Shown piece by piece: positions 35,871-44,506 of a stretch of DNA of 64,000 nt; within the stretch, counting starts at the first letter, position 1, and each line of letters starts with the position of its first letter. The position numbers and the translations under genes are program-made. The DNA lies in contig CP014771.1 of the NCBI GenBank assembly GCA_001596155.1, positions 5,084,001-5,148,000 on the forward strand, read 5' to 3'. Origin of the DNA: Hymenobacter psoromatis. GTDB lineage: Bacteria > Bacteroidota > Bacteroidia > Cytophagales > Hymenobacteraceae. Below the pieces are notes generated by a model. The model was given only the letters and a program-made list of their open reading frames with translations, was not told the DNA's origin and searched no databases.

Positions 35871-36869
35871 ATGAACCTAACCACCTTAACTACCACCGCG
35901 CAGGCGCTAATGGCCCCCGGCAAGGGCCTGCTGGCGATGGACGAAAGCACTGACACCTGCAACACCCGCTTCGCCGCGGCGGGCATTCCGCAAACCGTGG
36001 AAGCCCGCCGCGCCTACCGCGAGCTGCTGGTGACCACGCCGGGCCTGGCCGAGGGCCTCAGCGGGGCCATTCTGTTTGATGAAACCATCCGGCAGCACAC
36101 CACGGCGGGCGTTTCCTTCGTGGAAATCTTGCAGCAGGCGGGCATCATCCCCGGCATTAAGGTGGACCTGGGCGCGCACGAGCTGGCCGGCTTCCCCGGC
36201 GAGCAGGTGACCGAAGGGCTCGACGGCCTGCGCCCGCGCCTGACCGAATACGTGAAAATGGGGGCCCGCTTCGCCAAGTGGCGGGCGGTGCTCACCATCG
36301 GCCCCAACTTGCCCAGCCGGGCCGCCATCTCGGCTAATGCTCACGCCCTGGCCCGCTACGCCGCCCTGTGCCAGGAGGCCGGCCTGGTGCCCATCGTGGA
36401 GCCCGAAGTGCTGCTGACCGGCCCGCACTCCCTGGCCCGGTGCGCCGCCGTGACCGCAGACGTGCTGCACGAGGTATTTAACCAGCTGCGCACCCAGGGC
36501 GTGGCTTTGGAAGGGATACTATTGAAACCCAGCATGGTACTGGCCGGGGCCGACAACCCCGAGCGGGCCACCACCGCCCAGGTGGCCGACGCTACCGTGC
36601 AGTGCCTGCTACGCACGGTGCCGGCGGCCGTGCCGGGCGTGGCGTTTTTGTCGGGTGGGCAGTCGCCCGAGGAGGCCACGCGCCACCTGGCGGCCATGCA
36701 CGAGCGGTTTGCCGGCCGGCTGCCGTGGGCGCTCACGTTCTCGTTTGGCCGGGCGTTGCAACAGCCGGCCCTGGAAATCTGGGCCGGGCAGGCGGCTAAT
36801 GTAGCTGCTGCCCAGCAGGCGCTGCTGAAGCAGGTGCGCCGCAACCACGCGGCGGTGGGGGTAGGGTAG
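35871..36869 (+). CDS. Class I fructose-bisphosphate aldolase
   Basis: 332 residues of the Schiff-base (class I) type: GKGLLAMDESTDTCNTRFAA near the N-terminus, GAILFDETIRQ, IIPGIKVDLGA, AKWRAVLTIG (Lys), VPIVEPEVLL, the Schiff-base Lys in LEGILLKPSMVLAG (about 219), and VAFLSGGQSPEEATRHLAAM. It cleaves fructose 1,6-bisphosphate and needs no metal, which suits oxidative or low-metal conditions. It lies between phosphoketolase and the N-ATPase genes. The position where the N-ATPase beta subunit gene would be expected is immediately downstream but holds only a palindrome. Confidence 0.94.
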   Translation: MNLTTLTTTAQALMAPGKGLLAMDESTDTCNTRFAAAGIPQTVEARRAYRELLVTTPGLAEGLSGAILFDETIRQHTTAGVSFVEILQQAGIIPGIKVDLGAHELAGFPGEQVTEGLDGLRPRLTEYVKMGARFAKWRAVLTIGPNLPSRAAISANAHALARYAALCQEAGLVPIVEPEVLLTGPHSLARCAAVTADVLHEVFNQLRTQGVALEGILLKPSMVLAGADNPERATTAQVADATVQCLLRTVPAAVPGVAFLSGGQSPEEATRHLAAMHERFAGRLPWALTFSFGRALQQPALEIWAGQAANVAAAQQALLKQVRRNHAAVGVG

Positions 36870-36951
36870 GGCAGTGGCTATTCCCGTAAAAGCAGGGCAA
36901 ACAAATTATTGGTAAGTACCGGTTGATAATTAGTTTGATATAAAGCATATT

Positions 36952-37053
36952 ATGCTCATCTGGCGTCCGCTTGTCGAAGCCTCTCTACCGCTTCATTGAA
37001 CGGCGCGAATGAAGCGGTAGAGAGGCTTCGACAAGCGGACGCCAGATGAGCAT
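36952..37053. repeat. Perfect palindrome, 46-bp arms
   Basis: 36952-36997 is the exact reverse complement of 37008-37053, with a 10-nt loop. Upstream, at about 36913, is a MITE-like end (AAGTACCGGTTGATAATTAG) also seen at the right end of the element at 27076. It occupies the site just before the ATPase epsilon gene. Confidence 0.9.
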
Positions 37054-37108
37054 GACGGATGATTTTTATAAAATACTGATTAATAAAACATCAACTAATC
37101 CCCTACCC

Positions 37109-37513
37109 ATGAGCGATGACCTGATGCACCTGAAAGTGCTGCTGCCGTCCGAGGTTTTTCTCGATGTGGCGGGGGTGCGCCGCGTGGTGTTTGAGACGAG
37201 TGAGGGCGCGTATGGCCTGCTACCCCACCGCCTCGACTGCGTGGCGGCGCTGGTGCCCGGCATTTTGACTTACCAGACTGAAAACAGCGCCGAGCAGTAC
37301 GTGGCGGTGGATGAAGGCGTGCTGACTAAGGCCGGGGCGCAGGTGTCGGTGGCGGTGCGGCAGGCGCTGGGCGGCTCCGATTTGGCGCAGCTCCAGGCGG
37401 CGGTCGATAAGCAGTTTGTGGCGCAGGAAGCCACCGAGCGCACCAACCGCCGGGTGATGGCGCAGCTGGAAAGCGGCTTCATCGCCCGGCTCGAAAAATA
37501 TCGCCCCACCTAG
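37109..37513 (+). CDS. atpC: N-type ATPase epsilon subunit (AtpC)
   Basis: 134 residues. Matches the ATP synthase epsilon beta-sandwich: MHLKVLLPSEVFLDVAGVRRVVFETSEGAYGLLPHRLDCVAALVPGILTY (first 55 residues), then VAVDEGVLTKAGAQVSVAVRQAL and a helical C-terminus. In N-ATPase operons the order is D-C-Q-R-B-E-F-A-G, and here the operon starts with C: no beta (AtpD) gene precedes it. I chose the ATG at 37109. It is followed 2 bp later by atpQ. Confidence 0.88.
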   Translation: MSDDLMHLKVLLPSEVFLDVAGVRRVVFETSEGAYGLLPHRLDCVAALVPGILTYQTENSAEQYVAVDEGVLTKAGAQVSVAVRQALGGSDLAQLQAAVDKQFVAQEATERTNRRVMAQLESGFIARLEKYRPT

Positions 37514-37515
37514 CC

Positions 37516-37851
37516 ATGAAGCCCCCTACCCCCCCCGAAACCGCCTTTAGTCGCCTGGTGGGCGAGAAGGCCCGCCGCAAGCGCCAGGCCCCGCCCGACG
37601 ATAGCCCCGTTATCTGGCAGGGCCTGAGCCTGTTTGGCACCGTGGGCTGGACGGTGGTGGTGCCCACGCTGGCCGGCGCGGCCCTGGGCGTGTGGCTCGA
37701 TAAGCACGAGCCCGCGCCCGCCCCCTTGTCCTGGACCCTTACGCTGCTGCTGGCGGGCCTGGTGCTGGGGTGCGGCATGGCGTGGTTCTGGGTGAAGCAG
37801 GAAGATAAAGAAACTCCCCCTTCAAAATCAACTCCCAAAACCGATGACTGA
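37516..37851 (+). CDS. atpQ: N-type ATPase membrane protein AtpQ (AtpI-like)
   Basis: 111 residues. Charged N-terminus (VGEKARRKRQ), then two membrane helices: GLSLFGTVGWTVVVPTLAGAALGVWL (about 36-60) and TLTLLLAGLVLGCGMAWFWV (about 75-94), ending KQEDKE. The layout and gene place match the putative ATPase subunit called gene 1 or AtpQ of N-ATPases, which is related to AtpI and may carry Mg2+ or help assembly. It overlaps atpR by 8 bp. Confidence 0.82.
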   Translation: MKPPTPPETAFSRLVGEKARRKRQAPPDDSPVIWQGLSLFGTVGWTVVVPTLAGAALGVWLDKHEPAPAPLSWTLTLLLAGLVLGCGMAWFWVKQEDKETPPSKSTPKTDD

Positions 37852-38161
37852 ACCCGTTAGAATGGCCCTGGCCCTGGTCGCCGGCCTGGCCCTGGGCACC
37901 CTGTTTTTCTACGGCCTCTGGCTGACGGTGCGGCTCAGCCTGGCCTCCCGCGTGCCGGCCCTGTGGGTGCTGGGCAGCTTTTGGCTGCGCGCGGGGAGCG
38001 TGGGGGCGGGGTTTTACCTGGTGGGGCGTGGGGGCGACTGGCGGGCGCTGCTCGCCTGCCTGGTCGGCTTCGTGGCCGCGCGCTATTTGGTGGCGGCCGG
38101 CACCCGGCCGGCAATGCCCCCTACCCCTCCCATCCCTAGCCCCCTACCCCATGCATCTTAG
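37844..38161 (+). CDS. atpR: N-type ATPase membrane protein AtpR
   Basis: 105 residues with three membrane helices (MALALVAGLALGTLFFYGLWL, VLGSFWLRAGSVGAGFYLVG, ALLACLVGFVAARYLVAA). The buried Arg in FWLRAGS fits the conserved Arg described for AtpR, thought to pair with the c-subunit glutamate during ring assembly. It overlaps the a-subunit gene by 11 bp. The Pro-rich tail (PAMPPTPPIPSPLP) is encoded by CCCCTACCCC-type oligomers. Confidence 0.85.
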   Translation: MTEPVRMALALVAGLALGTLFFYGLWLTVRLSLASRVPALWVLGSFWLRAGSVGAGFYLVGRGGDWRALLACLVGFVAARYLVAAGTRPAMPPTPPIPSPLPHAS

Positions 38162-38849
38162 CTCGGATGAAGTTGTCTTCTGGCAGCACGGTTTCGTGAC
38201 CATTAACCTCACGCTGGTGACCACCTGGGGCATTATGCTGCTGATGGTGGGGGCCGCCGCCTGGGGCACCCGCCACCTGAAAACCGGCCTCCACCCGGCC
38301 CGTTGGCAGTGTGCGCTCGAACTAATCGTGTCGGGCATTAACACCCAAATCGAGCAGGTGGGCCTGCCGCAGCCGGCCCGGTACATCGGCTTCATCGGCA
38401 CCCTGTTTCTGTTTATCGCCCTGGCCAATTTCGGCATCGTACTGCCCTACTACCAGGCCCCCACCGGCTCGCTCTCGACCACGGTGGCGCTGGCGCTGGC
38501 GGTGTTTCTGGCCGTGCCGGCGTTCAGCATCTCGCAAACGGGCCTGCGCCATTACCTGAAAACCTACGTGCAGCCCACCTTTATCATGCTGCCCTTCAAC
38601 CTCATCACCGAGGCTTCGCGCACGTTGGCGTTGGCCGTCCGGCTGTTTGGTAACATCATGAGCGGGGGTCTGATTGTGGCCATTCTGCTGAGTATCGCGC
38701 CCCTGTTTTTTCCGGTGCTTATGAGTTTGTTGGGGCTGCTCACGGGCATGGTGCAGGCGTATATTTTCGCCATTCTGGCCACGGTTTATATCGCGGCGGC
38801 CGTCACTAAAACTCCCGCCGACCAGCCCGTGGCTGCTCCTGCTAAATAA
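38151..38849 (+). CDS. atpB: N-type ATPase subunit a (AtpB)
   Basis: 232 residues with about five or six membrane helices. The essential stator Arg is in RTLALAVRLFGNIMSGG (about residue 164), and the last helix has GLLTGMVQAYIFAILATVYIAAA. N-terminal FWQHGFVTINLTLVTTWGIM is typical of N-type a subunits. It forms the ion path next to the c ring. I chose the ATG at 38151, which overlaps the end of atpR. Confidence 0.93.
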   Translation: MHLSSDEVVFWQHGFVTINLTLVTTWGIMLLMVGAAAWGTRHLKTGLHPARWQCALELIVSGINTQIEQVGLPQPARYIGFIGTLFLFIALANFGIVLPYYQAPTGSLSTTVALALAVFLAVPAFSISQTGLRHYLKTYVQPTFIMLPFNLITEASRTLALAVRLFGNIMSGGLIVAILLSIAPLFFPVLMSLLGLLTGMVQAYIFAILATVYIAAAVTKTPADQPVAAPAK

Positions 38850-38882
38850 CCCCCGTTACCCCCACTTAAACACCAAAATTTT

Positions 38883-39158
38883 ATGGATAGTCTCACCACT
38901 ATTGCCATGATTTCCATCATCATGGCCGGCTTCACTACCTCCATTGGCATCATAACGCCGGCCCTGAGCGAGGGCAAGGCGGTGGCCGCGGCCATGAGTG
39001 CGCTGGCCCAGCAGCCCGATGCCTCCTCGACCATTACGCGCACCCTGTTCGTGGGCCTGGCCATGATTGAATCGACCGCCATCTACTGCTTCGTGGTGTC
39101 GATGATTCTCATTTTCGCCAACCCGTTCTGGAACCACGTCATCGCGGGCCATAAATAA
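38883..39158 (+). CDS. atpE: N-type ATPase subunit c (AtpE)
   Basis: 91 residues forming a two-helix hairpin: SIIMAGFTTSIGIITPALSEGKAV...ALAQQPDA loop...TLFVGLAMIESTAIYCFVVSMILIF. The ion-binding Glu is in MIESTAIY, followed by Ser, Thr and a Tyr three residues on, the set seen in Na+-binding c subunits. In helix 1 the position equivalent to the Na+-ligand Gln of Ilyobacter is Glu (LSEGK), so each site has two carboxylates, as in other N-type rings. Whether it carries Na+ or H+ cannot be decided from this. Confidence 0.92.
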   Translation: MDSLTTIAMISIIMAGFTTSIGIITPALSEGKAVAAAMSALAQQPDASSTITRTLFVGLAMIESTAIYCFVVSMILIFANPFWNHVIAGHK

Positions 39159-39168
39159 CGCGACGGTC

Positions 39169-40077
39169 ATGAAAATCAACTGGTTCACGGTCATTGCACA
39201 GCTCCTTAACTTCGCCCTGCTGGTGTGGTTGATGCGGCGCTTTTTGTACGCTCCCATCCTGGCCGCGATGGACCAGCGCGAGAAGAAGATTTCGGCGCAG
39301 CTCAAAGCCGCCAAAACTCAAAAGGACGAAGCCAAAGCCGCTCACGACGAGCTGACGAAGAAAACCGCGGACTTCGACGCGCAAAAGCAGGCCCTGCTGA
39401 CGGCCGCCACGAACGATGCCGAGGCCCAGCGCCAGAAGCTATTGGCCGCCGGCCGCCAGGAGGCCGATGACCAGCGCGCCAAGCAGCAGAAAGACTTGCA
39501 GGAAAGCCAGGCTACCCAGCAGGCCGACCTGGCCCGGCAGACCCGGCAAACCGTTTTTGCGGTGGCCAAAAAAGCACTGGCCGACCTGGCCTCGGTGAAC
39601 CTGGAAGCCCAGGCCGTGGACGTATTCGTGCAGCGCCTGCACGCGCTGAGCGACCACGACAAGCAGCCCCTGGTCGCCGCGTTTCAAACCAATAAAAAGC
39701 CGATGCAGGTGCAGAGCGCATCCGCCCTCACCCCGAAGCAGCAGGCGACCATTAAAACAGCGCTGGTGGCCCTGCTGGGGGCGGCCCCGGACCTGGAGTT
39801 TACGGCCAACCCGGCCCTCATCAGTGGTATTAGCTTGAACGCGAATGGCTTTAAGCTGGCCTGGGACGTAGCCGACTACCTGGTGGCGCTGGAAAAAGCC
39901 ACGCCGACCCCCAAATCGGCCCCCGACCCAGCCGCCAAGCTAGCCTCTGACCCAGCTCCCAAGGCGGCTTCTGACCAGGCCCCCGCGCCGGCTCACGCCG
40001 CAGTTCACGCCAAGGCTCCCGCACCTACCCCTGCCCCTGCCCCGCACCCTAAACCCAAGCCCTATGTCGTCAAGTAA
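39169..40077 (+). CDS. atpF: N-type ATPase subunit b (delta-like fusion, AtpF)
   Basis: 302 residues. One N-terminal membrane helix ([22 protein letters not shown]) and a long charged helix (about 35-135) form the b stalk. A C-terminal part (about 150-240) with [37 protein letters not shown] resembles the delta/b-delta domain, as N-ATPases lack a separate delta gene. The last about 60 residues are Ala/Pro/Lys-rich ([20 protein letters not shown]) and look disordered. It overlaps atpA by 14 bp. Confidence 0.9.
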   Translation: MKINWFTVIAQLLNFALLVWLMRRFLYAPILAAMDQREKKISAQLKAAKTQKDEAKAAHDELTKKTADFDAQKQALLTAATNDAEAQRQKLLAAGRQEADDQRAKQQKDLQESQATQQADLARQTRQTVFAVAKKALADLASVNLEAQAVDVFVQRLHALSDHDKQPLVAAFQTNKKPMQVQSASALTPKQQATIKTALVALLGAAPDLEFTANPALISGISLNANGFKLAWDVADYLVALEKATPTPKSAPDPAAKLASDPAPKAASDQAPAPAHAAVHAKAPAPTPAPAPHPKPKPYVVK

Positions 40078-41701
40078 GCTGCCCGAGGCTTTGAGCGACG
40101 TTTTTGCCGAGGTAGTACGGGCCAGCGAGGCGTTTGTGCCCGCGCTGGTGCCCCGCGAGCTGGGCACGGTTATCAGCGTGTCGGCGGGGGTAGTGCGGGT
40201 GGCTGGGCTGCCGGGGGCGGGCTTTGAGGAGCTGCTGACGTTTCCCAGCGGCCTGTTTGGCATTGCCTACAACCTGGATGCCGACGAAATCGGGGTTATC
40301 CTGCTGGGCGAGGACTCGCGGGTGAGCGTGGGCGACGAGGTGGCGCGCACGGGCCGCGTCATGGACGTGCCGGTGGGCGACGCGCTGCTCGGCCGAGTCA
40401 TCAATCCGCTGGGCGAGCCGCTGGACGAGCGGCCGCCCATCCGCACCGCCACGCGCCTGCCCATCGAGCGGCCGGCCGCGGCCATCATGGACCGGGCCGC
40501 GGTCGATACGCCGCTGCAAACCGGCCTCAAGGTGCTCGATGCCCTCATTCCCATTGGGCGGGGCCAGCGCGAGCTGATTCTGGGTGACCGGCAGACCGGC
40601 AAAACCGCCATTGCTCTCGATACCATTCTCAACCAGCAGGGTAAGAACGTGTTGTGCGTGTACTGCGCCATCGGGCAGCGGGCCTCGGCGGTGGCCAAGC
40701 TGATTGCCATCCTCCGCAAGCACCAGGCAATGGCCTACACCGTGGTGCTGGTGGCGGAAGGCAACGACGCGCCGGGCCTCGAATACATTGCGCCCTACGC
40801 GGCCACCAGCATAGCCGAGCACTTTATGGAGCAGGGCCGCGACGTGCTCATCGTGTACGATGACCTCACCCACCACGCCCGCGCCTACCGCGAGCTGTCG
40901 CTGCTGCTGCGGCGGCCGCCGGGGCGGGAGGCATTTCCGGGCGATATTTTCTACATCCACTCGCGCCTGTTGGAGCGGTCCACGCACCTGAGCCCGGCGC
41001 TGGGCGGCGGCTCGCTCACGGCCCTACCCGTCATCGAAACCGAAGCCCAGAACATCTCGGCCTACATTCCGACCAACCTCATTTCCATCACCGACGGCCA
41101 GATTTACCTCTCGCCCAAGCTGTTTGAGGCGGGCATTCTGCCGGCCGTCGATGTGGGCAAATCCGTGTCGCGGGTGGGCGGCGTGGCCCAGCTGCCCGCC
41201 TACCGCGCCGCCACCGGCTCGCTCAAGCTGGACTACGCGCAGTTTGAGGAGTTGGAAAACTACGCCCGCTTCGGCACCCGGCTCGATGCGCACACGCAAA
41301 CCGTTATCGACCACGGCCAGCGCATCCGCCAGTGGCTCAAGCAGTCGGAGCTGCGCCCGCTGGCGGTAACCGAGCAGCTGGTGGTGCTGCTGGCCCTCAC
41401 CAGCGGCTACTTCGACCAGGTGCCCCTGGAGAAAATGCCCGATGCCCAGGCCCAGCTCATCCAAAGCAGCCAGGCCCTACCCCCCGACCTACTCCAGCGC
41501 CTAGCCTCCGAAAAGCCCCTGCTCCCAGCCGACCACGATGCCCTGCTGGCCAACGCCAAAACGGTGCTGGCCCCTTTTCAGCCCCCGGCCCCGCCGCCAC
41601 CTCCGGCGGACTCCAAGCCCCCGCCCCCGGCGGCTCCCACGCCCCCGCCCCCGGCGGCCTCTAAGCCTCCACCCCCGGCGGACTCCAAGCCCCCGGCCTG
41701 A
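40064..41701 (+). CDS. atpA: N-type ATPase subunit alpha (AtpA)
   Basis: 545 residues. Walker A is [12 protein letters not shown] (about 170-181), with the usual Gln at the position that makes alpha non-catalytic. Other blocks: [84 protein letters not shown] and [13 protein letters not shown] with the conserved Arg. The C-terminus carries a Pro-rich extension of about 38 residues ([13 protein letters not shown] repeated) made of imperfect tandem units; atpF has a comparable tail. It cannot form a working F1 without a beta subunit, and none is encoded in this window. Confidence 0.95.
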   Translation: MSSSKLPEALSDVFAEVVRASEAFVPALVPRELGTVISVSAGVVRVAGLPGAGFEELLTFPSGLFGIAYNLDADEIGVILLGEDSRVSVGDEVARTGRVMDVPVGDALLGRVINPLGEPLDERPPIRTATRLPIERPAAAIMDRAAVDTPLQTGLKVLDALIPIGRGQRELILGDRQTGKTAIALDTILNQQGKNVLCVYCAIGQRASAVAKLIAILRKHQAMAYTVVLVAEGNDAPGLEYIAPYAATSIAEHFMEQGRDVLIVYDDLTHHARAYRELSLLLRRPPGREAFPGDIFYIHSRLLERSTHLSPALGGGSLTALPVIETEAQNISAYIPTNLISITDGQIYLSPKLFEAGILPAVDVGKSVSRVGGVAQLPAYRAATGSLKLDYAQFEELENYARFGTRLDAHTQTVIDHGQRIRQWLKQSELRPLAVTEQLVVLLALTSGYFDQVPLEKMPDAQAQLIQSSQALPPDLLQRLASEKPLLPADHDALLANAKTVLAPFQPPAPPPPPADSKPPPPAAPTPPPPAASKPPPPADSKPPA

Positions 41702-41768
41702 TAAGTAATCTGGCAAAACCAGCTGAGCATGACGGCCTTTTTGCAAAATCAATTGTGCTGAACTACTT

Positions 41769-42677
41769 ATGGAAACGCTGCTACAACTGACCCACAAAAT
41801 GGCGGGTGCCCAGGATATTAAATCCGTGGTGCGGGCCATGAAAGCAATGGCGGCGGCCAATATCAGCCAGTATGAAGCGGCAGTAAGCTCCCTCGCGGAG
41901 TACTACCAAACCGTGGCGCTGGGCCTGGTGGCCTACTTCGCCTCGGAGCCCCGCGAGCCTTTGGACGCCCCGAAGCCAGCGCCTCCAAAGGCTCCCCCGC
42001 CCCGCATTTGCGCCCTGGTTTTTGGGTCCGACCAGGGCCTGGTGGGTTCCTTCAACAGCTCGCTGGCCGACTTCGTGGCCCAGGCCCTGCACGCCCTGCC
42101 CGGCCCGAAGGAAGTATGGGGCGTGGGCGAGCGGGTGCAACAGCTGCTGACTGACCACGGCCTGCCGGTTACCACCCGGTTCAGCGTGCCCAGCTCGCTC
42201 AAGGCCGTTACGCCGCTGGTGGGTAAGCTGCTGCTCCAGGCCCAGCAAAACCTGGCCAAAGGCGAGTTGACGGAGTTCTACGTCTTTCACAACCAGCCCA
42301 CCCCAGCCGCTGGCTATCAGCCCGTGCAGCAGCGCCTGCTGCCGCTGGATGCCCAATGGCGGGCCGACATCGCAAAGCTCACCTGGCCCACCAAGCTAGC
42401 GCCCCAGGTGGCGGGCGGCCGGCCGCCCACGCTGGCAGCCCTGCTACACGAGTTGCTGTTTGTGTCCCTGTTCAAGGCTTGCGCCGAATCATTGGCCAGT
42501 GAGAACGCCAGCCGCCTGCAAGCCATGCAGCGGGCCGAAAAAAACATCAACTCCCTGCTCGATAATATGTCGCACCAGTATTACCGCCAGCGGCAGAGCG
42601 CCATTGACGAAGAGCTGTTCGACGTGGTTTCGGGGTTTGAGGCGTTGAAAAAGGACAAGGGGCGCGCGGGGCGGTAG
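41769..42677 (+). CDS. atpG: N-type ATPase subunit gamma (AtpG)
   Basis: 302 residues. N-terminal helix METLLQLTHKMAGAQDIKSVVRAMKAMAAANI and C-terminal helix NASRLQAMQRAEKNINSLLDNMSHQYYRQRQSAIDEELFDVVSGFEAL pair as the rotor coiled coil, with a Rossmann-like middle (CALVFGSDQGLVGSFNSSLADF). It closes the ATPase operon, 67 bp after atpA. Confidence 0.92.
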   Translation: METLLQLTHKMAGAQDIKSVVRAMKAMAAANISQYEAAVSSLAEYYQTVALGLVAYFASEPREPLDAPKPAPPKAPPPRICALVFGSDQGLVGSFNSSLADFVAQALHALPGPKEVWGVGERVQQLLTDHGLPVTTRFSVPSSLKAVTPLVGKLLLQAQQNLAKGELTEFYVFHNQPTPAAGYQPVQQRLLPLDAQWRADIAKLTWPTKLAPQVAGGRPPTLAALLHELLFVSLFKACAESLASENASRLQAMQRAEKNINSLLDNMSHQYYRQRQSAIDEELFDVVSGFEALKKDKGRAGR

Positions 42678-42687
42678 GGCGAGAAGC

Positions 42688-42752
42688 TGTCAATTGTCAC
42701 CCCTTTGGCTGATTTTCGTCAGGCTGGCCGCACCGGCCGGGACGTAATTTTA
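42688..42752 (+). promoter_or_regulatory. Two-palindrome Crp-type promoter for pgm-glgP
   Basis: TGTCAATTGTCA (42688-42699) and TGATTTTCGTCA (42710-42721), centres 22 bp apart. The -7 box TAATTTTA (42745-42752) is centred exactly 33 bp from the proximal site. Confidence 0.78.
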
Positions 42753-42820
42753 TTCTGCTTTTACCCGCCGGCTCTCGCGGTTACCGACCAGCGGCTAATC
42801 AGGCAACCCTACCCCTCCTC

Positions 42821-44467
42821 ATGCAGCTAAGCCCTTTGGCCGGCAAGCCGGCCCCGCCCGATATCCTGGTCAACGTGCCCCGACTCGTCGCGGCCTACTA
42901 CACCGATAAGCCGGACCCGGCGGTGCCGGCCCAGCGCGTGGCGTTTGGCACGTCCGGGCACCGCGGCTCGTCCTTCACCCGGTCCTTCAACGAAGACCAC
43001 ATCCTGGCCATTACCCAGAGCATTTGCCTCTACCGGAAAGCGCATCAGATTGACGGCCCGCTGTTTATGGGCCTGGATACCCACGCGCTTTCGGTGCCAG
43101 CCCTCAATACGGCCCTCGAAGTACTGGCCGCTAATGGGGTAACGGTCCGGCTGGCCGCCGACGGCGAGTACACGCCCACGCCGGTTATTTCGCACGCCAT
43201 CGTGGGCTATAACCAGGGTAGGAAACACGGCTGGGCCGATGGCATCGTGATTACGCCCTCGCACAACCCGCCCCACGACGGTGGCTTTAAGTACAACCCG
43301 CCCCAGGGCGGCGGGGCCGCCACGGCCGTGACGGAGTGGATTGAAGCCAAGTCCAACGAGCTGCTGACCAATAACTTAAAAGGAGTGCAGCGCATGTTGC
43401 TGGAAAAAGCCCGGCGGGCCGCTACCACCCAGACGCACGACTACCTCAATACCTATATTGCCGACCTGGGCAACGTGCTCGATATGGACGTTATCCGGGG
43501 GGGTAGCCTGCACCTGGGCGTGGACCCGCTGGGCGGGGCCGGGGTGCATTACTGGGGGGCCATCGGGGCGCACTACCGGCTCAACCTCACGGTGGTTAAC
43601 CAGACCGTGGACCCCACTTTCCGCTTCATGACGGTGGACTGGGACGGGCAGATTCGGATGGACCCGTCCTCGCCCTACGCCATGCAGAGCCTCATTAAGC
43701 TGAAGGACAAGTTCGACATCGCCTTTGCCTGCGACACCGACCACGACCGGCACGGCATCGTGACCCGCAGCCACGGCCTGCTACCCCCCAACCATTACCT
43801 CACCGTGTGCGTGGACTACCTGTTTCGGCACCGGCCCGACTGGGGCGGGGGCGCAGCCGTGGGCAAGTCGGTGGTTACCAGCCAGCTGCTCGAACGGGCG
43901 GCGACCCGGCTGGGCCGCCGGGTGTTTGAAACGCCCGTCGGCTTCAAGTGGTTTGCGGCGGGCCTGCTTGATGGCTCCCTGGGGTTTGCGGCCGAGGAAA
44001 GCGCCGGGGCCGCGTTTTTGCGCCGTAATGGCCAGGTCTGGACCACCGACAAAGACGGGTTCATCCCGGCCCTGCTAGCGGCCGAAATGACGGCGCGCCT
44101 GGGCCACGACCCCGGCGAGCTGTACCAAGCTATCACCCACGAGCTGGGCGACCCGGTAACCAAGCTGGCGGAGGCCCCGGCCACGCCGGCCCAGCAGCAA
44201 AAGCTCGCGGCCCTCACCGCCAGCGAGGTAACCAGCACCGAGCTGGCCGGCGAGAAAATAACCGCTATCCTGACCCAGGCCCCCGGCAACCACGCGCCTA
44301 TCGGCGGCCTGAAAGTAACGACCCAGAACGGGTGGTTTGCCGCCCGCCCCTCGGGCACGGAGGCCATTTATAAGATTTATGGCGAGAGCTTTCTGGGCGC
44401 TGAGCACCTTGCTAAGATTATGGCGCAGGCCCAGGAAATGGTGGATGCCACTTTGGCGAAATCCTGA
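42821..44467 (+). CDS. pgm: Phosphoglucomutase (alpha-D-glucose phosphate specific)
   Basis: 548 residues, the E. coli Pgm type. It interconverts glucose 1-phosphate and glucose 6-phosphate. The phospho-Ser loop is TPSHNPPHDGG (about 147-157), the Mg2+ loop ACDTDHDRHG (about 306-315), the sugar-binding loop AAEESAGA (about 388-395) and the phosphate-binding end RPSGTEAIYKIYGES. N-terminal AFGTSGHRG is the usual family block. The gene lies directly before the glucan phosphorylase that produces its substrate, under the promoter at 42688. Confidence 0.96.
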   Translation: MQLSPLAGKPAPPDILVNVPRLVAAYYTDKPDPAVPAQRVAFGTSGHRGSSFTRSFNEDHILAITQSICLYRKAHQIDGPLFMGLDTHALSVPALNTALEVLAANGVTVRLAADGEYTPTPVISHAIVGYNQGRKHGWADGIVITPSHNPPHDGGFKYNPPQGGGAATAVTEWIEAKSNELLTNNLKGVQRMLLEKARRAATTQTHDYLNTYIADLGNVLDMDVIRGGSLHLGVDPLGGAGVHYWGAIGAHYRLNLTVVNQTVDPTFRFMTVDWDGQIRMDPSSPYAMQSLIKLKDKFDIAFACDTDHDRHGIVTRSHGLLPPNHYLTVCVDYLFRHRPDWGGGAAVGKSVVTSQLLERAATRLGRRVFETPVGFKWFAAGLLDGSLGFAAEESAGAAFLRRNGQVWTTDKDGFIPALLAAEMTARLGHDPGELYQAITHELGDPVTKLAEAPATPAQQQKLAALTASEVTSTELAGEKITAILTQAPGNHAPIGGLKVTTQNGWFAARPSGTEAIYKIYGESFLGAEHLAKIMAQAQEMVDATLAKS

Positions 44468-44506
44468 TTTAGTAACAGTGTCGCCCTCCGCGTGACCCCA
44501 ACCCCT

